This document shows positions 29,799 through 39,922 of a DNA stretch of 64,000 nt, piece by piece. A program made the translations under genes and the position numbers. How positions within the stretch are numbered: position 1 is the first letter of the stretch; each line of letters begins with the position of its first letter. A model generated the notes under the pieces. It saw only the letters and a list, made by a program, of their open reading frames with translations. It was not told the origin of the DNA and made no database searches. This DNA is from Moraxella oculi. Lineage in GTDB: Bacteria > Pseudomonadota > Gammaproteobacteria > Pseudomonadales > Moraxellaceae. The stretch spans positions 202,971 through 266,970 of the forward strand of contig NZ_JAMBAQ010000001.1 of NCBI RefSeq assembly GCF_023336735.1. Reading direction: 5' to 3'.

Positions 29799-29894
29799 AT
29801 TTACTCCGTTATGATGACCATAAAAATATACAGACTTAATGAAAGGATTGGTCATCAATATCGATAACCAACCCCATCAATCCCCTTGTTCATA

Positions 29895-31754
29895 TTAACC
29901 ATTTTTTAGGTTTTTTAGACCAATGCCATGAAGCCGACCATGCTCATCCACATCTCGCACAATGAGCGACCATGAGTCATTTAGGCGTACCGCATCGCCC
30001 TTAACAGGTTCTGCTTTGAAATGGGCTAACATAAATTCTTCAACCGTCTGATGACTGGCCTCTCTGAGCGTCTGAACCAACTCATCATCAATCCCTGTCA
30101 ACTCTGACGATCCTAATAGCGGTGTGAAAATACTATCCAATGCACTGGTTACAGGGGCGATTGTTTTAGAAAAGCGGTTTTGGTTTTGTGAGCGAGTTGC
30201 CAGATTATAAAAAGGCAAATCCACGATGCGCACATGTGGCGACAACAGCCAATCGCCATAGAACTCACTGGTCTTTTGGTATTGGGTGGCAGAATTATTA
30301 AAGACCTTAGCAATACTTGCTGCCCAATCTCCAGAAAGTGCATACCAAACGATATCACCCACTTTTAGTGCGGTATCTTCATTCACGCTTACCAAATAAC
30401 CATCTCTAACCACGGCAAAGACAGCGATGTCTTTACGATTAACCTTAGTTGAGATGCTTTGTGGATGACGACCAATCGCAAAAGCTCCGGGCTTGACCTC
30501 AAACTCATACAAGGTAATATTTGCCTGATCCCCCACCCAAATTTCATGTTCTGCTTTGGGTTCGGTGTCAGTAGGTACCCAAACATTAAAAGCTCGAGAC
30601 ATGAACGGAATGGTCGCTCCTTGTGCCAGCAATGATAAGATGACAACACCAAAAACAATATTGAAAGCCAAGTCCGCCCCTTCCACACCACTCATCACAG
30701 GTATGAGTGCCAGCGTGATGGGGACAGCACCACGCAGACCGACCCATGAAATAAAACCAATCTCTTTTGGGCGAAAACCAAAAGGCAACAGACTGGTAGA
30801 CACTGCAAGAGGTCGAGCAATGAATAACAAAAATAAGAAAATCATCAACGCATAAGGCCACTCTTCAAGCATTCTTGATGGGGACACAAGCAAACCAAGC
30901 ACCACAAAAAGCACCGCCTGCGATAGCCAAGCAAAACTATCCATCACACGCAAGACATGCTCCGTCGCACGCACTTTGGTATTACCGATGGCAATGCCTG
31001 CCAAATATACTGCCAAAAACCCACTACCACCAAACAAATTGGTCGCACCAAACACCGCCATTCCTGCCGACATGATTAAAATGGCATACATCCCTTCTGC
31101 CAAATGTATTTTGGGCAGTAATTGAGAAAGCAACCAGCCAGCCAATGCACCCAACAACAGACCAATGCCAATTTGTTGCAATAGCATCAACAAGATACCC
31201 CAAATGGTTTGACTGGCAGGGTCAATATTCATGGCTATCATCACGGTAACCAATAAAATTGCCATTGGGTCGTTGGCACCTGACTCAAGCTCTAAGGTTG
31301 CTTGTACACGATCATTGAGTTTGACGCCTCCATGACGCAATAGGCTAAAAACCGCTGCTGCATCTGTTGAGCCCACAATCGCTGCCATTAAAAGACCCAA
31401 TCGCCAATCAACACCCAACAACCAAGTTACAAAAACACCCAAGGCGACTACCGTAGCAAGCACCCCCCAAGTCGCCAAAGCGATTGCAGGCTTTAAACCA
31501 ACCCTAAACGATTTAAAAGAGGTACGCAAACCACCATCAAGCAAGATGCACGCCAGTGCGGCCTGTCCAATAAAGTTAGCCATCGAGTATTCTTCAAATC
31601 GAATACCAATCACCCCTTCTTCACCCGCCAACATGCCGACACCCAGAAAGAATAATAACAAAGGAACGCCAAGTCTGGCTGACAATGTGCTGGTCATAAT
31701 ACTAACAAAAATCAGCAAAGAGGTGACCAAATAAATGATATTTAGGGTGTCCAT
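29895..31754 (-). CDS. nhaP2: Potassium/proton antiporter, NhaP2 (CvrA) type
   Basis: A CPA1 cation/proton antiporter of 619 residues. About 12-13 membrane helices fill residues 1-390, including the ion-binding stretch AAIVGSTDAAAVFSLL and ELESGANDPMAILL. A cytoplasmic TrkA-C domain follows (around 405-490, FEVKPGAFAIGR) and then a CorC/HlyC-like C-terminal domain, the NhaP2 layout. It probably exports K+ in exchange for H+ and matters for osmotic and alkaline homeostasis. Confidence 0.9.
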   Translation of the reverse strand: MDTLNIIYLVTSLLIFVSIMTSTLSARLGVPLLLFFLGVGMLAGEEGVIGIRFEEYSMANFIGQAALACILLDGGLRTSFKSFRVGLKPAIALATWGVLATVVALGVFVTWLLGVDWRLGLLMAAIVGSTDAAAVFSLLRHGGVKLNDRVQATLELESGANDPMAILLVTVMIAMNIDPASQTIWGILLMLLQQIGIGLLLGALAGWLLSQLLPKIHLAEGMYAILIMSAGMAVFGATNLFGGSGFLAVYLAGIAIGNTKVRATEHVLRVMDSFAWLSQAVLFVVLGLLVSPSRMLEEWPYALMIFLFLLFIARPLAVSTSLLPFGFRPKEIGFISWVGLRGAVPITLALIPVMSGVEGADLAFNIVFGVVILSLLAQGATIPFMSRAFNVWVPTDTEPKAEHEIWVGDQANITLYEFEVKPGAFAIGRHPQSISTKVNRKDIAVFAVVRDGYLVSVNEDTALKVGDIVWYALSGDWAASIAKVFNNSATQYQKTSEFYGDWLLSPHVRIVDLPFYNLATRSQNQNRFSKTIAPVTSALDSIFTPLLGSSELTGIDDELVQTLREASHQTVEEFMLAHFKAEPVKGDAVRLNDSWSLIVRDVDEHGRLHGIGLKNLKNG

Positions 31755-31983
31755 CGGCTTATCAGATCTCCTTAGATGGTGAATGCAATGATCTAAATTT
31801 AACTTGCAATCGTATCACATTATCCAACCTAATTTCCATCAAAAAATTCATTTATTTAATGGAATTTTTCAGCATTTGCCAACACAATAGATGTTGGTAT
31901 GACCATCGGTAGTTGCAGGCAATCTTGCTTTTTAGTTTTTGTAGAAAATTTTACATTTTTAACAAAATTTTGTGAAATTTTAA
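31755..31983. other. Divergent control region between nhaP2 and aspS
   Basis: No gene seen. It is strongly AT-rich toward aspS. A possible weak nhaP2 promoter (TGATACGAT on the minus strand, near 31812-31820) is present, without a clear -35. Confidence 0.3.
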
Positions 31984-32012
31984 TTAACATTTTGGCATAA
32001 TTTTGCTAAAAT
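31984..32012 (+). promoter_or_regulatory. Promoter of aspS
   Basis: TTAACA, a 17-base spacer, TAAAAT, with a TGC extended -10. The start codon of aspS is about 60 bases downstream. Confidence 0.65.
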
Positions 32013-32079
32013 CCTAAAATACTTTTTAAAAATCATTCAATTTTTTTTAATTTTTTATAAATTTTAAGGCAAGTAACTT

Positions 32080-33876
32080 ATGATGCGTAGTCATTATTGC
32101 GGTCTTGTGACCGAAGAACTCATCGACCAAACCATCACCATTGCAGGCTGGGTACATCGTCGTCGTGATCATGGCGGTGTCATTTTTCTAGATATGCGCG
32201 ACCGTGAAGGATTGCTCCAAGTCGTCATCGATCCAGATACGCCAGAAGCATTTGCCACTGCCGATGCCGCTCGCTCTGAATATCTATTAAAAATCACTGG
32301 TCGTGTCCGTCGTCGCTATGAAGGCACTGAAAATGACAGCATGACCAGCGGTCAGGTTGAGCTTTTGGGCAAAGAAATTGAGTTGCTTGCCAAAGCAGAG
32401 ACACCGCCATTTCCTTTGAACGACGACAATATTACTGTGTCAGAAGAACTGCGTTTAAAATATCGCTTCTTGGACATTCGTCGCCCAGAAATGCTCGACC
32501 GCCTACGCTTTCGTTCAAAAGTAACCAGTCTGATTCGCAACTATTTAGACGAACACGGATTTTTAGATGTTGAGACACCCATCTTAACTCGTGCCACCCC
32601 AGAAGGTGCGCGTGACTATCTGGTGCCAAGTCGTGTATCTAATGGCGACTTTTATGCCCTGCCACAATCACCACAGTTGTTCAAGCAATTATTGATGGTG
32701 GGTGGCATCGATCGCTATTACCAAATTGCCAAGTGCTTTCGTGATGAAGATTTGCGTGCTGATCGTCAGCCAGAGTTCACCCAAATTGATATTGAAACTT
32801 CATTTTTAGATGATAATGACATCATGGATTTGATGGAAGGAATGACCATCAAACTCTTTGATGAACTGTTGGGTGTGAAATTTGACAAATTCATTCGCAT
32901 GCCTTATGCAGAAGCGATGCGTGATTACGCTTCTGATAAACCAGATTTACGCATACCGCTCAAACTGATTGATGTGGCAGATTTGATGAGGAATGTTGAA
33001 TTCAAAGTATTCTCTCAACCAGCCCAAGATCCAAAAGGTCGTGTTGTCGCTTTGCGTGTGCCAAATGGTGCAGAAATTAGCCGCAAACAAATTGATGAGT
33101 ATACGAAGTTTGTTGGCATCTATGGGGCTAAGGGCTTGGCATATATCAAGGTTAATGATGCAAACAACATCAATAATGGCGTTGATAAAGAATCAGGCTT
33201 GCAATCACCAATCATCAAAAACATGACCGATGAAGTACTAAGCGAGCTTATCTGTCGCACTGGTGCTCAATCTGGCGACATCATCTTCTTTGGCGCTGAC
33301 AAAGCCAAAGTTGTCAATGACGCCATGGGTGCGTTGCGTGTTAAGCTTGGTCATGATCTTAACATGCTAACACAAGAATGGGCGCCACTATGGGTTGTTG
33401 ATTTTCCAATGTTTGAAGAGACAGATGACGGGAAATGGACATCAGTACATCATCCATTCACTCTACCAAAATCAAGTGTTGAGGAAGTCAAATCCAACCC
33501 TGGTGAAGCATTATCTGTTGCCTATGATATGGTATTAAATGGCACAGAAATTGGCGGCGGTTCGTTGCGTATCTATACACTAGAGATGCAAAAAGCCATC
33601 TTTGAGGCACTGGGCATCTCAGAAGAAGAAGCAGAAGAGAAGTTCAGCTTCCTATTAAATGCCCTAAAATACGGTGCGCCTCCACATGGTGGTTTGGCAT
33701 TCGGACTTGACCGTCTTGTGATGCTCATGACCGACTCCACCTCCATTCGTGATGTCATCGCTTTCCCAAAAACTAAGACTGCCGAATGCCCACTTACTCA
33801 AGCTCCTGCATGCGTAGATAACAAGCAGTTGCGTGAATTAGGACTGCGCATTCGTGATAAAGATAAAGCCGAATAA
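32080..33876 (+). CDS. aspS: Aspartate--tRNA ligase
   Basis: Bacterial-type class II AspRS of 598 residues. The N-terminal OB-fold starts [13 protein letters not shown] and [20 protein letters not shown], the catalytic core has [22 protein letters not shown], a GAD insertion lies around residues 300-410, and motif 3 is [13 protein letters not shown]. Two tandem ATGs begin the frame. It is the first gene of a cluster: lpxL starts 30 bases after its stop with no terminator between. Confidence 0.97.
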   Translation: MMRSHYCGLVTEELIDQTITIAGWVHRRRDHGGVIFLDMRDREGLLQVVIDPDTPEAFATADAARSEYLLKITGRVRRRYEGTENDSMTSGQVELLGKEIELLAKAETPPFPLNDDNITVSEELRLKYRFLDIRRPEMLDRLRFRSKVTSLIRNYLDEHGFLDVETPILTRATPEGARDYLVPSRVSNGDFYALPQSPQLFKQLLMVGGIDRYYQIAKCFRDEDLRADRQPEFTQIDIETSFLDDNDIMDLMEGMTIKLFDELLGVKFDKFIRMPYAEAMRDYASDKPDLRIPLKLIDVADLMRNVEFKVFSQPAQDPKGRVVALRVPNGAEISRKQIDEYTKFVGIYGAKGLAYIKVNDANNINNGVDKESGLQSPIIKNMTDEVLSELICRTGAQSGDIIFFGADKAKVVNDAMGALRVKLGHDLNMLTQEWAPLWVVDFPMFEETDDGKWTSVHHPFTLPKSSVEEVKSNPGEALSVAYDMVLNGTEIGGGSLRIYTLEMQKAIFEALGISEEEAEEKFSFLLNALKYGAPPHGGLAFGLDRLVMLMTDSTSIRDVIAFPKTKTAECPLTQAPACVDNKQLRELGLRIRDKDKAE

Positions 33877-33906
33877 AATGATACTGACTTTGGCTGCATC
33901 TGTTCA

Positions 33907-34836
33907 ATGTCAATATTAAGAACTCTCCGATTCGTGCCATCGTCTTGCTTACGGGCTTTGGCACGCATGGGTGCGTCTACTGCTCGCATCACAAATGCCA
34001 GCATTTATCGCAGCATCCGTAAGAATTTCGTACTGGTAAGACCTTATTTATCCGATAGTAAGCGAGATGAATTGGCCATCACGACACTAACCAATCAACT
34101 GCTTAGTAGTGCCGATAGCCTAAAAAGCTGGTCAATGTCGCCATCATGGTCAATCAAGCAAATTAAGGCCGTACATAACTTCGATATCCTGCAACAAGGC
34201 TTATCCGATCCCAATGGCATGCTTGCCATCGTTCCTCACATTGGCACTTGGGAAATGATGAACGCATGGCTTAATCAATTCGGTAAGCCAGTCATCATGT
34301 ATAAACCCGCCAAGTCCCAACTTGTAGATGAGTTCATTTTACAAGGTCGCCAAAGACTCAATGCCACACTCGTCCCAACAGACAGCACAGGCGTTAAAGC
34401 GATTTATAAAACCTTAAAACAAGGTGGATTTAGCATCATTTTACCTGATCATGTGCCTGATGTTTCAGGCGGAGTCATTGCACCTTTTTTTGGCATACCG
34501 ACATTGACCAGCACGCTCGCCATCAAACTTGCCCAAAAAACACGGTGTAGCCTAGTGGGTTTGAGTTGCATCCGTCGTGACGACGGTGACGGCTTTGATG
34601 TATTTTGTTATCAACTTGACAATCCCATTTTATATGATAAAGACACAAGCCGTGCTGTTACAGCATTGAATGATGCAATGCAAAGCATGATTGAAAATCA
34701 TTTTGAGCATTATATGTGGGGCTACCGCCGATTCAAATTTACCCCTTTTGGTGATAATCCTTATCTATTGACAGAATCCCAGCTATTGCAAAAAATCCAT
34801 GCCCATTTGAACAACCAATCCAAGGAAAGCTCATGA
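33907..34836 (+). CDS. Late lipid A acyltransferase, LpxL/HtrB family
   Basis: Adds a secondary acyl chain to lipid A at the inner membrane face. The LpxL/M family HxxxxE catalytic motif is seen in IVPHIGTWEMM, followed by the usual ILPDHVPD and WGYRRFKF near the end. Length 309 residues, normal. Moraxella catarrhalis has two such genes (lpxX, lpxL) and I cannot say which this is. It overlaps the next gene by ATGA, and sits behind aspS, so the three are probably co-transcribed. Confidence 0.88.
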   Translation: MSILRTLRFVPSSCLRALARMGASTARITNASIYRSIRKNFVLVRPYLSDSKRDELAITTLTNQLLSSADSLKSWSMSPSWSIKQIKAVHNFDILQQGLSDPNGMLAIVPHIGTWEMMNAWLNQFGKPVIMYKPAKSQLVDEFILQGRQRLNATLVPTDSTGVKAIYKTLKQGGFSIILPDHVPDVSGGVIAPFFGIPTLTSTLAIKLAQKTRCSLVGLSCIRRDDGDGFDVFCYQLDNPILYDKDTSRAVTALNDAMQSMIENHFEHYMWGYRRFKFTPFGDNPYLLTESQLLQKIHAHLNNQSKESS

Positions 34837-35579
34837 CTGACACCAATTACATCATCTGTATGAAATGGGGCACAAAGTATGGTGCGGAATATGTCAATCG
34901 CTTATATAACATGGTTGAGCGTAACATGACACTGCCCTTTAGCTTTGTATGCCTGACTGATGATACCACAGGCATTCGAAATGAGGTACAGTGTTATCCA
35001 ATTCCAGAGCTTAACATACCAAGCAACATTCCTGAGCGTGGCTGGAAAAAGCTGACAACTTTCAAACCCGACTTGTACAATCTAAAAGGTACAGCGTTGT
35101 TTTTAGACATTGATATTGTGATTGTGGACAACATCGATTGTTTCTTTACTCACCAAGCTGAATATGATGACAGCGTACTCATCATTCGTGATTGGAAAAA
35201 ACCTTGGCGTAAGGTGGGTAATTCTTCAGTATATCGCTTTAAGGTTGGTTATGGCACTTACCCAAATTTATTGCAATATTTTGAACAAAATTTTGAAAAA
35301 ATCCGTTCACAAGTGCGTCATGAACAGGCATTTTTATCCAACTATCTGCGTCAATATCATCACTTAGAATATTGGGACGCCGCATGGTGTGTCAGTTACA
35401 AATACCACTGCCTGCACAACATTCCATTAGCATACTTTAAGCCACCAATCAAGCCAAAAGATGCCAAAATCATCATCTTTCATGGCGAAATCAATCCACC
35501 AGACGCCATCAAAGGTGGTGGGGGTAAATGGTATCGGCACGTTCTTCCCAGCCAATGGATTAAAGAAGCTTGGCAATGA
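34833..35579 (+). CDS. Probable glycosyltransferase
   Basis: A 248-residue protein with a GT-A-like layout: an N-terminal strand IICMKWGTKYGAEYVNRLY, a DxD-type metal site in LFLDIDIVIV, and C-terminal IIIFHGEINPPDA. Related proteins are annotated as glycosyltransferases acting on surface polysaccharides. Translational coupling (ATGA) to the lipid A acyltransferase suggests a role in lipooligosaccharide assembly; the sugar is unknown. No membrane segment. Confidence 0.65.
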   Translation: MTDTNYIICMKWGTKYGAEYVNRLYNMVERNMTLPFSFVCLTDDTTGIRNEVQCYPIPELNIPSNIPERGWKKLTTFKPDLYNLKGTALFLDIDIVIVDNIDCFFTHQAEYDDSVLIIRDWKKPWRKVGNSSVYRFKVGYGTYPNLLQYFEQNFEKIRSQVRHEQAFLSNYLRQYHHLEYWDAAWCVSYKYHCLHNIPLAYFKPPIKPKDAKIIIFHGEINPPDAIKGGGGKWYRHVLPSQWIKEAWQ

Positions 35580-35603
35580 ACATACTCACCAGTAATTAAA
35601 AAT

Positions 35604-35631
35604 AAAAAGCACCTTTTTTAAGGTGCTTTTT
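35604..35631. terminator. Bidirectional terminator
   Basis: AAAAAGCACCT and AGGTGCTTTTT, with a 6-nt loop. It serves the glycosyltransferase (+) and the ribbon-helix-helix gene (-), whose stop codon lies 6 bases away. Confidence 0.85.
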
Positions 35632-35636
35632 AATCA

Positions 35637-35807
35637 TTAACGCTTAAACATATCGCCTTGGCGATTTTTTTTGACATACTCAATCATGCAATCTCGCAAC
35701 AACTGACTTGCTGTACGATTATTATCTCGTGCTGCTTGTTTGAACTGCTCAACCAAGTTTTTATCAACACGCATATTAAATGTGGTCTGTTCACCATTTA
35801 GTGCCAT
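35637..35807 (-). CDS. Small ribbon-helix-helix (Arc/CopG-type) protein
   Basis: A 56-residue protein, MALNGEQTTFNMRVDKNLV... ending GDMFKR. The pattern is a beta strand (TTFNMRVDKN), helix A (LVEQFKQAARDNN), turn RT, and helix B (ASQLLRDCMIEYVKKN), the ribbon-helix-helix layout. Such proteins are DNA-binding repressors or antitoxins that act as dimers. No toxin gene adjoins it. It has a near-consensus promoter of its own and a bidirectional terminator behind it, so it appears to be a free-standing regulator. Confidence 0.75.
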   Translation of the reverse strand: MALNGEQTTFNMRVDKNLVEQFKQAARDNNRTASQLLRDCMIEYVKKNRQGDMFKR

Positions 35808-35842
35808 GAATCTCTGCCTGTAAAGTTTGATAAAAATTGGAA

Positions 35843-35870
35843 ATTATAACAATATCCATAAAATTTTCAA
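35843..35870 (-). promoter_or_regulatory. Promoter of the ribbon-helix-helix gene
   Basis: Minus strand: TTGAAA (35865-35870), a 16-base spacer, and TGT-TATAAT (35843-35851). One of the strongest promoter matches in the window. The leader before the ATG is about 30 bases. Confidence 0.7.
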
Positions 35871-35917
35871 GTATTGATACTCACTTTATCCGTTTTTTTC
35901 TGGATTTGGCGTTTTTA

Positions 35918-35956
35918 ATAATAAAAAACCACTCAGGATTTGAGTGTTTTTATTAT
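35918..35956 (-). terminator. Terminator of the DUF3360-like permease gene
   Basis: CACTCA (35930-35935) pairs with TGAGTG (35941-35946), extended by complementary A/T runs on both sides; T tracts are on both strands. Confidence 0.65.
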
Positions 35957-35974
35957 GTTGGTTGGTATGACAAC

Positions 35975-37492
35975 TCATACACGAAATTGTGGCAAGAAAG
36001 CCTCTATGCCTGGGAACATACCGACCGCACCCATTGCCAAGCATAAAATGACAAATCCGATGAGTGGAATCATCACGCGACCAGAAAAACCCAAAGAACG
36101 GCTGCGTTCTTTATCACCGATCAAGCCCAGATTATCCAACAGCATGGTTAAAGACCAGCCAAAGACAGGATTGACCAACGCCGATGCAAAGACAACAATC
36201 GCTGCCGATTGAGTTGTTTTGCCCTTACGAGTCATTTCCATGCCCGCTTCAAGCAATGGCACAAACACCGCAACAATCAACGCAGTAGATAGCACAGGCT
36301 GCCATACTGCCAAATCCATCGGATAGCCCCAAATCGCCACCACAATACAAAATAAGGCCGTCAGCACCGCACCAGCAGGGATTGCACGCTTAGCAATCGC
36401 CGCAGGGACGATATAAGTACCCCATGAGGAAGTGAAGTTTGCCCCACCCATTGCCGAGCCAATCGCTTGACGCACCGAACAAGTTACCATGGTATCATCA
36501 ATATTCATGTGGGTGCGTTCAGATCGTGGCGGATAGCTGATTTTTTGAAATACTTGATGACCTAAAAAATCAGGCGACCACATGGCAACCGCCAACACTG
36601 CAAATGGGAATGCTACAATATATGCTTTTAAATCTGGCAAACCAAGCGTCCAGCCTGTATTTTCACCCCACCAATACATTGGGCTAAGTGGCGGTAACCC
36701 AGGTGCGGTTTTAAATTCAAAAGGTGCGCCTAAAGCAAATGCCAGCACGCCTGCCATGGCACACCCTATTGGCACAGCCAGCCAGCGTTTTTGCCAATGT
36801 TCAAGCAGTGCATACATGATGATTGTTGCTACAATGATGACAAAAGCAATATGGGGCAAACCAATCTTATCCGCCCAAGCAATCATCGCCTTGACCTGCC
36901 CTATCGTACCGACAAATCCCAAATACAGCAAAAGACCGCCTGCCACTCCGTTACTGGTAAGCCTTGCCATGAGACTACCGCCCTTACACAAGGCTAAAAT
37001 AATCCCAAAAGCCCCCATCAGAATACCAAAAGCAAGCGGATGACCGCCTGCCGCAACCACGATGGGAATCAATGGCAAAAGAGGGCCGTGTGTGCCAGGT
37101 AGGTTTGAAGTTGGTAAAATGAATCCGGAAAATAGCAGAACCAAAAAAGCCGCAATGAGCATTTCATAGCGCACATTTTCAAGAACAAATGCGTCTGACA
37201 GCCCCAAAGGAGCGGCGAAAGCTGCTGCCATTGCACCCACCATGACAATTTTACCAATGGTGCCAGCAAGTGCAGGAATGGTATCTTCTATTTCAAAACG
37301 ATAATCACGGAATGGCAGATTGATGCCCCAGCGTTTTGGCTGCATGATTTGCAACTCGTGTTCTAAATACTCGTTGCGCGTGGCAAAGCTTGAACTTGGT
37401 TTATGCAACTCAGCGTAGCTTTTACCGCCCAAATCACTCAATGAGCCATTACCTGCGACAGAATCATCAATCGAATCAATTGCATCACTCAC
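35975..37492 (-). CDS. Polytopic membrane permease, DUF3360 (SulP/NCS2-like)
   Basis: A 505-residue protein with a soluble N-terminus (about 75 residues, with INLPFRDYRFEIEDTIPALAG) and then about 11-13 membrane segments. Glycine-rich helices such as LPGTHGPLLPLIPIVVAAGGHP and MGGANFTSSWGTYIVP recall the uracil/xanthine (NCS2) and SulP transporter fold. I recognise it as DUF3360 but that is from memory. The substrate is unknown; no metabolic genes adjoin. Confidence 0.6.
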   Translation of the reverse strand: MSDAIDSIDDSVAGNGSLSDLGGKSYAELHKPSSSFATRNEYLEHELQIMQPKRWGINLPFRDYRFEIEDTIPALAGTIGKIVMVGAMAAAFAAPLGLSDAFVLENVRYEMLIAAFLVLLFSGFILPTSNLPGTHGPLLPLIPIVVAAGGHPLAFGILMGAFGIILALCKGGSLMARLTSNGVAGGLLLYLGFVGTIGQVKAMIAWADKIGLPHIAFVIIVATIIMYALLEHWQKRWLAVPIGCAMAGVLAFALGAPFEFKTAPGLPPLSPMYWWGENTGWTLGLPDLKAYIVAFPFAVLAVAMWSPDFLGHQVFQKISYPPRSERTHMNIDDTMVTCSVRQAIGSAMGGANFTSSWGTYIVPAAIAKRAIPAGAVLTALFCIVVAIWGYPMDLAVWQPVLSTALIVAVFVPLLEAGMEMTRKGKTTQSAAIVVFASALVNPVFGWSLTMLLDNLGLIGDKERSRSLGFSGRVMIPLIGFVILCLAMGAVGMFPGIEAFLPQFRV

Positions 37493-37854
37493 AATACATA
37501 CTCCTTAACATTGTGATGACTAAGATGCCCAAATCCCTGTTCTCTTCATCTTTTTTGATGCCAAAAGAACATATTTAGACATCGCTCATTATATTATTAC
37601 ATTCAAGTATGGCAAGTTGATGTTTTGTGCATTTCTAAAAATAACCAAACCAATGACCGACAATCCCAAACATCCAAGATATGTCTATTGGCATGGCGAT
37701 GATGACATCGAGATTTGTTCATTTTTTGAAATCTCTACAAATCATGATTGCACACACTTAGCGGTGATTATAGCTTGCTTTTTTGCTTCTGTCATGCTTT
37801 ATTTTTTTAAATTGTAAATAAAATTCACATTTCAACGACCAAATGATGACTTTA
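37493..37854. other. Intergenic region upstream of yacG
   Basis: No recognised gene. A frame at 37653-37817 (+) would encode 54 residues (MTDNPKHPRYVYWHGDDDIE... with a hydrophobic tail), but it has no ribosome-binding site and no recognisable family. Confidence 0.25.
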
Positions 37855-37863
37855 TGGTACAAT
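37855..37863 (+). promoter_or_regulatory. Extended -10 promoter of yacG
   Basis: TGGTACAAT, 46 bases before the yacG ATG. Confidence 0.5.
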
Positions 37864-37909
37864 AAAGAACCACAATCGTTTAAATAAACAAACATACCCG
37901 ATCATCTCA

Positions 37910-38098
37910 ATGACCAAGCACATCACCTACCCCTGCCCCACCTGCAAAAAACCAACTTTATGGCACAACAACCCAGCCAAGCCCTTTTGTTCTAAACGCT
38001 GTCGATTGATTGACTTGGGCGAATGGGCATCTGAGCGTTATAAGATTGCCAGCTTAGACACACCATTTAGCGATGAGACGAACCCAAAAGACCGTTAA
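37910..38098 (+). CDS. yacG: DNA gyrase inhibitor / zinc-binding protein YacG
   Basis: A 62-residue protein with the YacG zinc site: [10 protein letters not shown] and then [19 protein letters not shown], giving the four cysteines CxxC and CxxxC. In E. coli YacG binds GyrB and inhibits gyrase. It is usually near coaE/pilD in other species, but neither is here. It is followed by the lipoprotein gene in the same direction. Confidence 0.92.
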   Translation: MTKHITYPCPTCKKPTLWHNNPAKPFCSKRCRLIDLGEWASERYKIASLDTPFSDETNPKDR

Positions 38099-38185
38099 CG
38101 ACCAAGCGGTATGTGCAGATGTGAGTCATCAATCGTTAGTTCAGCTATCAACAAACTCACCGCACCATTTAATCCGATTTTCATC

Positions 38186-39796
38186 ATGACCGACAAGCTT
38201 ATGCATCATTTTCATTCATCAGTCGCTCTATTTTGTCTGTGTGTATTGACAGCCTGCCAACAGTTACCACAGACTGCACACCTGCCAAAAAGCCAACTCA
38301 TCACCCATCAGGCTCAAAATAAACATCGTCAGCTGACATCAATGCCACCATCACATGTATTTAAACAAGTCATTGATGAACAAAAGAAACACAATCCACA
38401 CTCTTCAGGCTATTACCCAATTTCCACAGGAGCAAATGCTTTTGCTGCCCGCAGTGTCTTGACCGACATGGCGACAACAACCATTGACATTCAGTACTAC
38501 ATTTGGCATAACGACGAAGCAGGTCAGATGATGATTCGCGACCTTTGGGAGGCGGCAGAGCGTGGCGTCGTGGTTCGTTTACTTCTTGATGATTTTAATG
38601 GCTCTGTCAAGTTAGATGAATTGCTCTTGGCTTTTGCCAAACACCCTAATGTGGCGGTCAGATTGTCAAACCCGTTTAACCATCGGCGATTTCGTGCGAC
38701 AAGTTTTCTAACCGATGCTGCCAGGCTCAATCGGCGAATGCATAATAAAAGCATGACCTTTGACAATCAATTAAGCATCATCGGTGGACGCAATATTGGC
38801 AATGAATATCTTAATAACGCCAAACATGATAATTTTTCTGACATGGATGTGTTACTGATTGGCGATGTGGTCAAAGATGTGACAGCAAGTTTTGAAAGCT
38901 ATTGGAACGATGATTCTAGCTATGACATAGAAACACTTGCCAAACCCACAACAAAAACACTGCCCGAATTGATTGGTAAGACATTACCATCTACTCATGA
39001 GCATGGCAATCATCAACTCAAAACTCTACGCACTTATAGACACGCACTTGAAAGCTCAACCATCATTGAAGCCTTATGTCAAGGTCGTCTGCCCTTTCGA
39101 TGGGCAAAGATTGAGTTTTTGGCAGATGATGTCCATAAATTAACTAATAAAGCCAGCCCAGACACACATTTGATCAGCCTATTACAATCAAGAATGGGGC
39201 GACCAAAAAAGCAGCTTAGCATCATCTCATCTTATTTTGTGCCAACCAAAGAAGGCGTCCGCACACTCAGACGACTCGCCAAAAGCGGTGTAACAGTCAG
39301 CATACTGACCAATTCATATGATGCCACCGATGTCGGTGCTGTTCATTCAGGCTACGCCCATTGGCGACATGATTTGTTGGACGCAGGAGTGAATTTGTAT
39401 GAATTAAAATCTGCTGCGATTGGTGCTGATGGCAACAAACTTTGGCGTAATAAACATGAAACCACCACCAGCTTACATGCTAAGGCATTTGCCGTAGATG
39501 ATCAAAAAGTGTTCATTGGCTCTTACAATATCGATCCACGCTCTGCCAATTTCAATACAGAATTGGGGGTTGTTATTTATGATGACAAGCTGGCATACCA
39601 ATTGCATCAAGCATTAAGCAATCAAAAAATATTAAACCAAGCCTATAAAGTCGTACTTACTCAACAAAATACCTTAGAATGGCATACGCTTGAACAGGGT
39701 CGATACACCATCTACAAAAACGAACCTAACATGAAGCTTGGTCATCGTGCTGGCGTGGCTGTGATGGGCTTGATGCCAATTGATTGGTTATTATGA
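38186..39796 (+). CDS. Phospholipase D-family lipoprotein, cardiolipin synthase-like
   Basis: A protein of 536 residues starting at ATG 38186; the longer frame from 38111 precedes any signal peptide. The N-terminus ends in a lipobox (LCVLTAC), predicting an acylated, membrane-anchored protein. Two PLD (HKD) motifs are present: MHNKSMTFDNQLSIIGGRN (the first base pair of the site) and LHAKAFAVDDQKVFIGSYN, both with the Gly-Gly/Gly-Ser and Asn that follow. This is the ClsC-like group, which makes cardiolipin or acts as phospholipase D. Sequence alone does not show which. Confidence 0.8.
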   Translation: MTDKLMHHFHSSVALFCLCVLTACQQLPQTAHLPKSQLITHQAQNKHRQLTSMPPSHVFKQVIDEQKKHNPHSSGYYPISTGANAFAARSVLTDMATTTIDIQYYIWHNDEAGQMMIRDLWEAAERGVVVRLLLDDFNGSVKLDELLLAFAKHPNVAVRLSNPFNHRRFRATSFLTDAARLNRRMHNKSMTFDNQLSIIGGRNIGNEYLNNAKHDNFSDMDVLLIGDVVKDVTASFESYWNDDSSYDIETLAKPTTKTLPELIGKTLPSTHEHGNHQLKTLRTYRHALESSTIIEALCQGRLPFRWAKIEFLADDVHKLTNKASPDTHLISLLQSRMGRPKKQLSIISSYFVPTKEGVRTLRRLAKSGVTVSILTNSYDATDVGAVHSGYAHWRHDLLDAGVNLYELKSAAIGADGNKLWRNKHETTTSLHAKAFAVDDQKVFIGSYNIDPRSANFNTELGVVIYDDKLAYQLHQALSNQKILNQAYKVVLTQQNTLEWHTLEQGRYTIYKNEPNMKLGHRAGVAVMGLMPIDWLL

Positions 39797-39872
39797 CCCA
39801 AGCATGATCATGATGATGCCAACATGCCAGTTGATCGATCACCATAAAAATTCGGTCAATTTTGTCAATTTT

Positions 39873-39881
39873 TGCTATAAT
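39873..39881 (+). promoter_or_regulatory. Extended -10 promoter of the MFS gene
   Basis: TGCTATAAT is a perfect extended -10, 42 bases before the ATG. Confidence 0.6.
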
Positions 39882-39922
39882 CACAAACAACCATCACTTA
39901 AAACCATCAGCTCGGATTACCC

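Noticed and set aside
36582..37043. 153-codon plus-strand frame opposite the permease
   Set aside because: Shadow of membrane-protein codons; no start context.
37653..37817. Possible 54-aa protein with hydrophobic tail
   Set aside because: No ribosome-binding site, no family, and rare features only by chance; noted under the intergenic entry.
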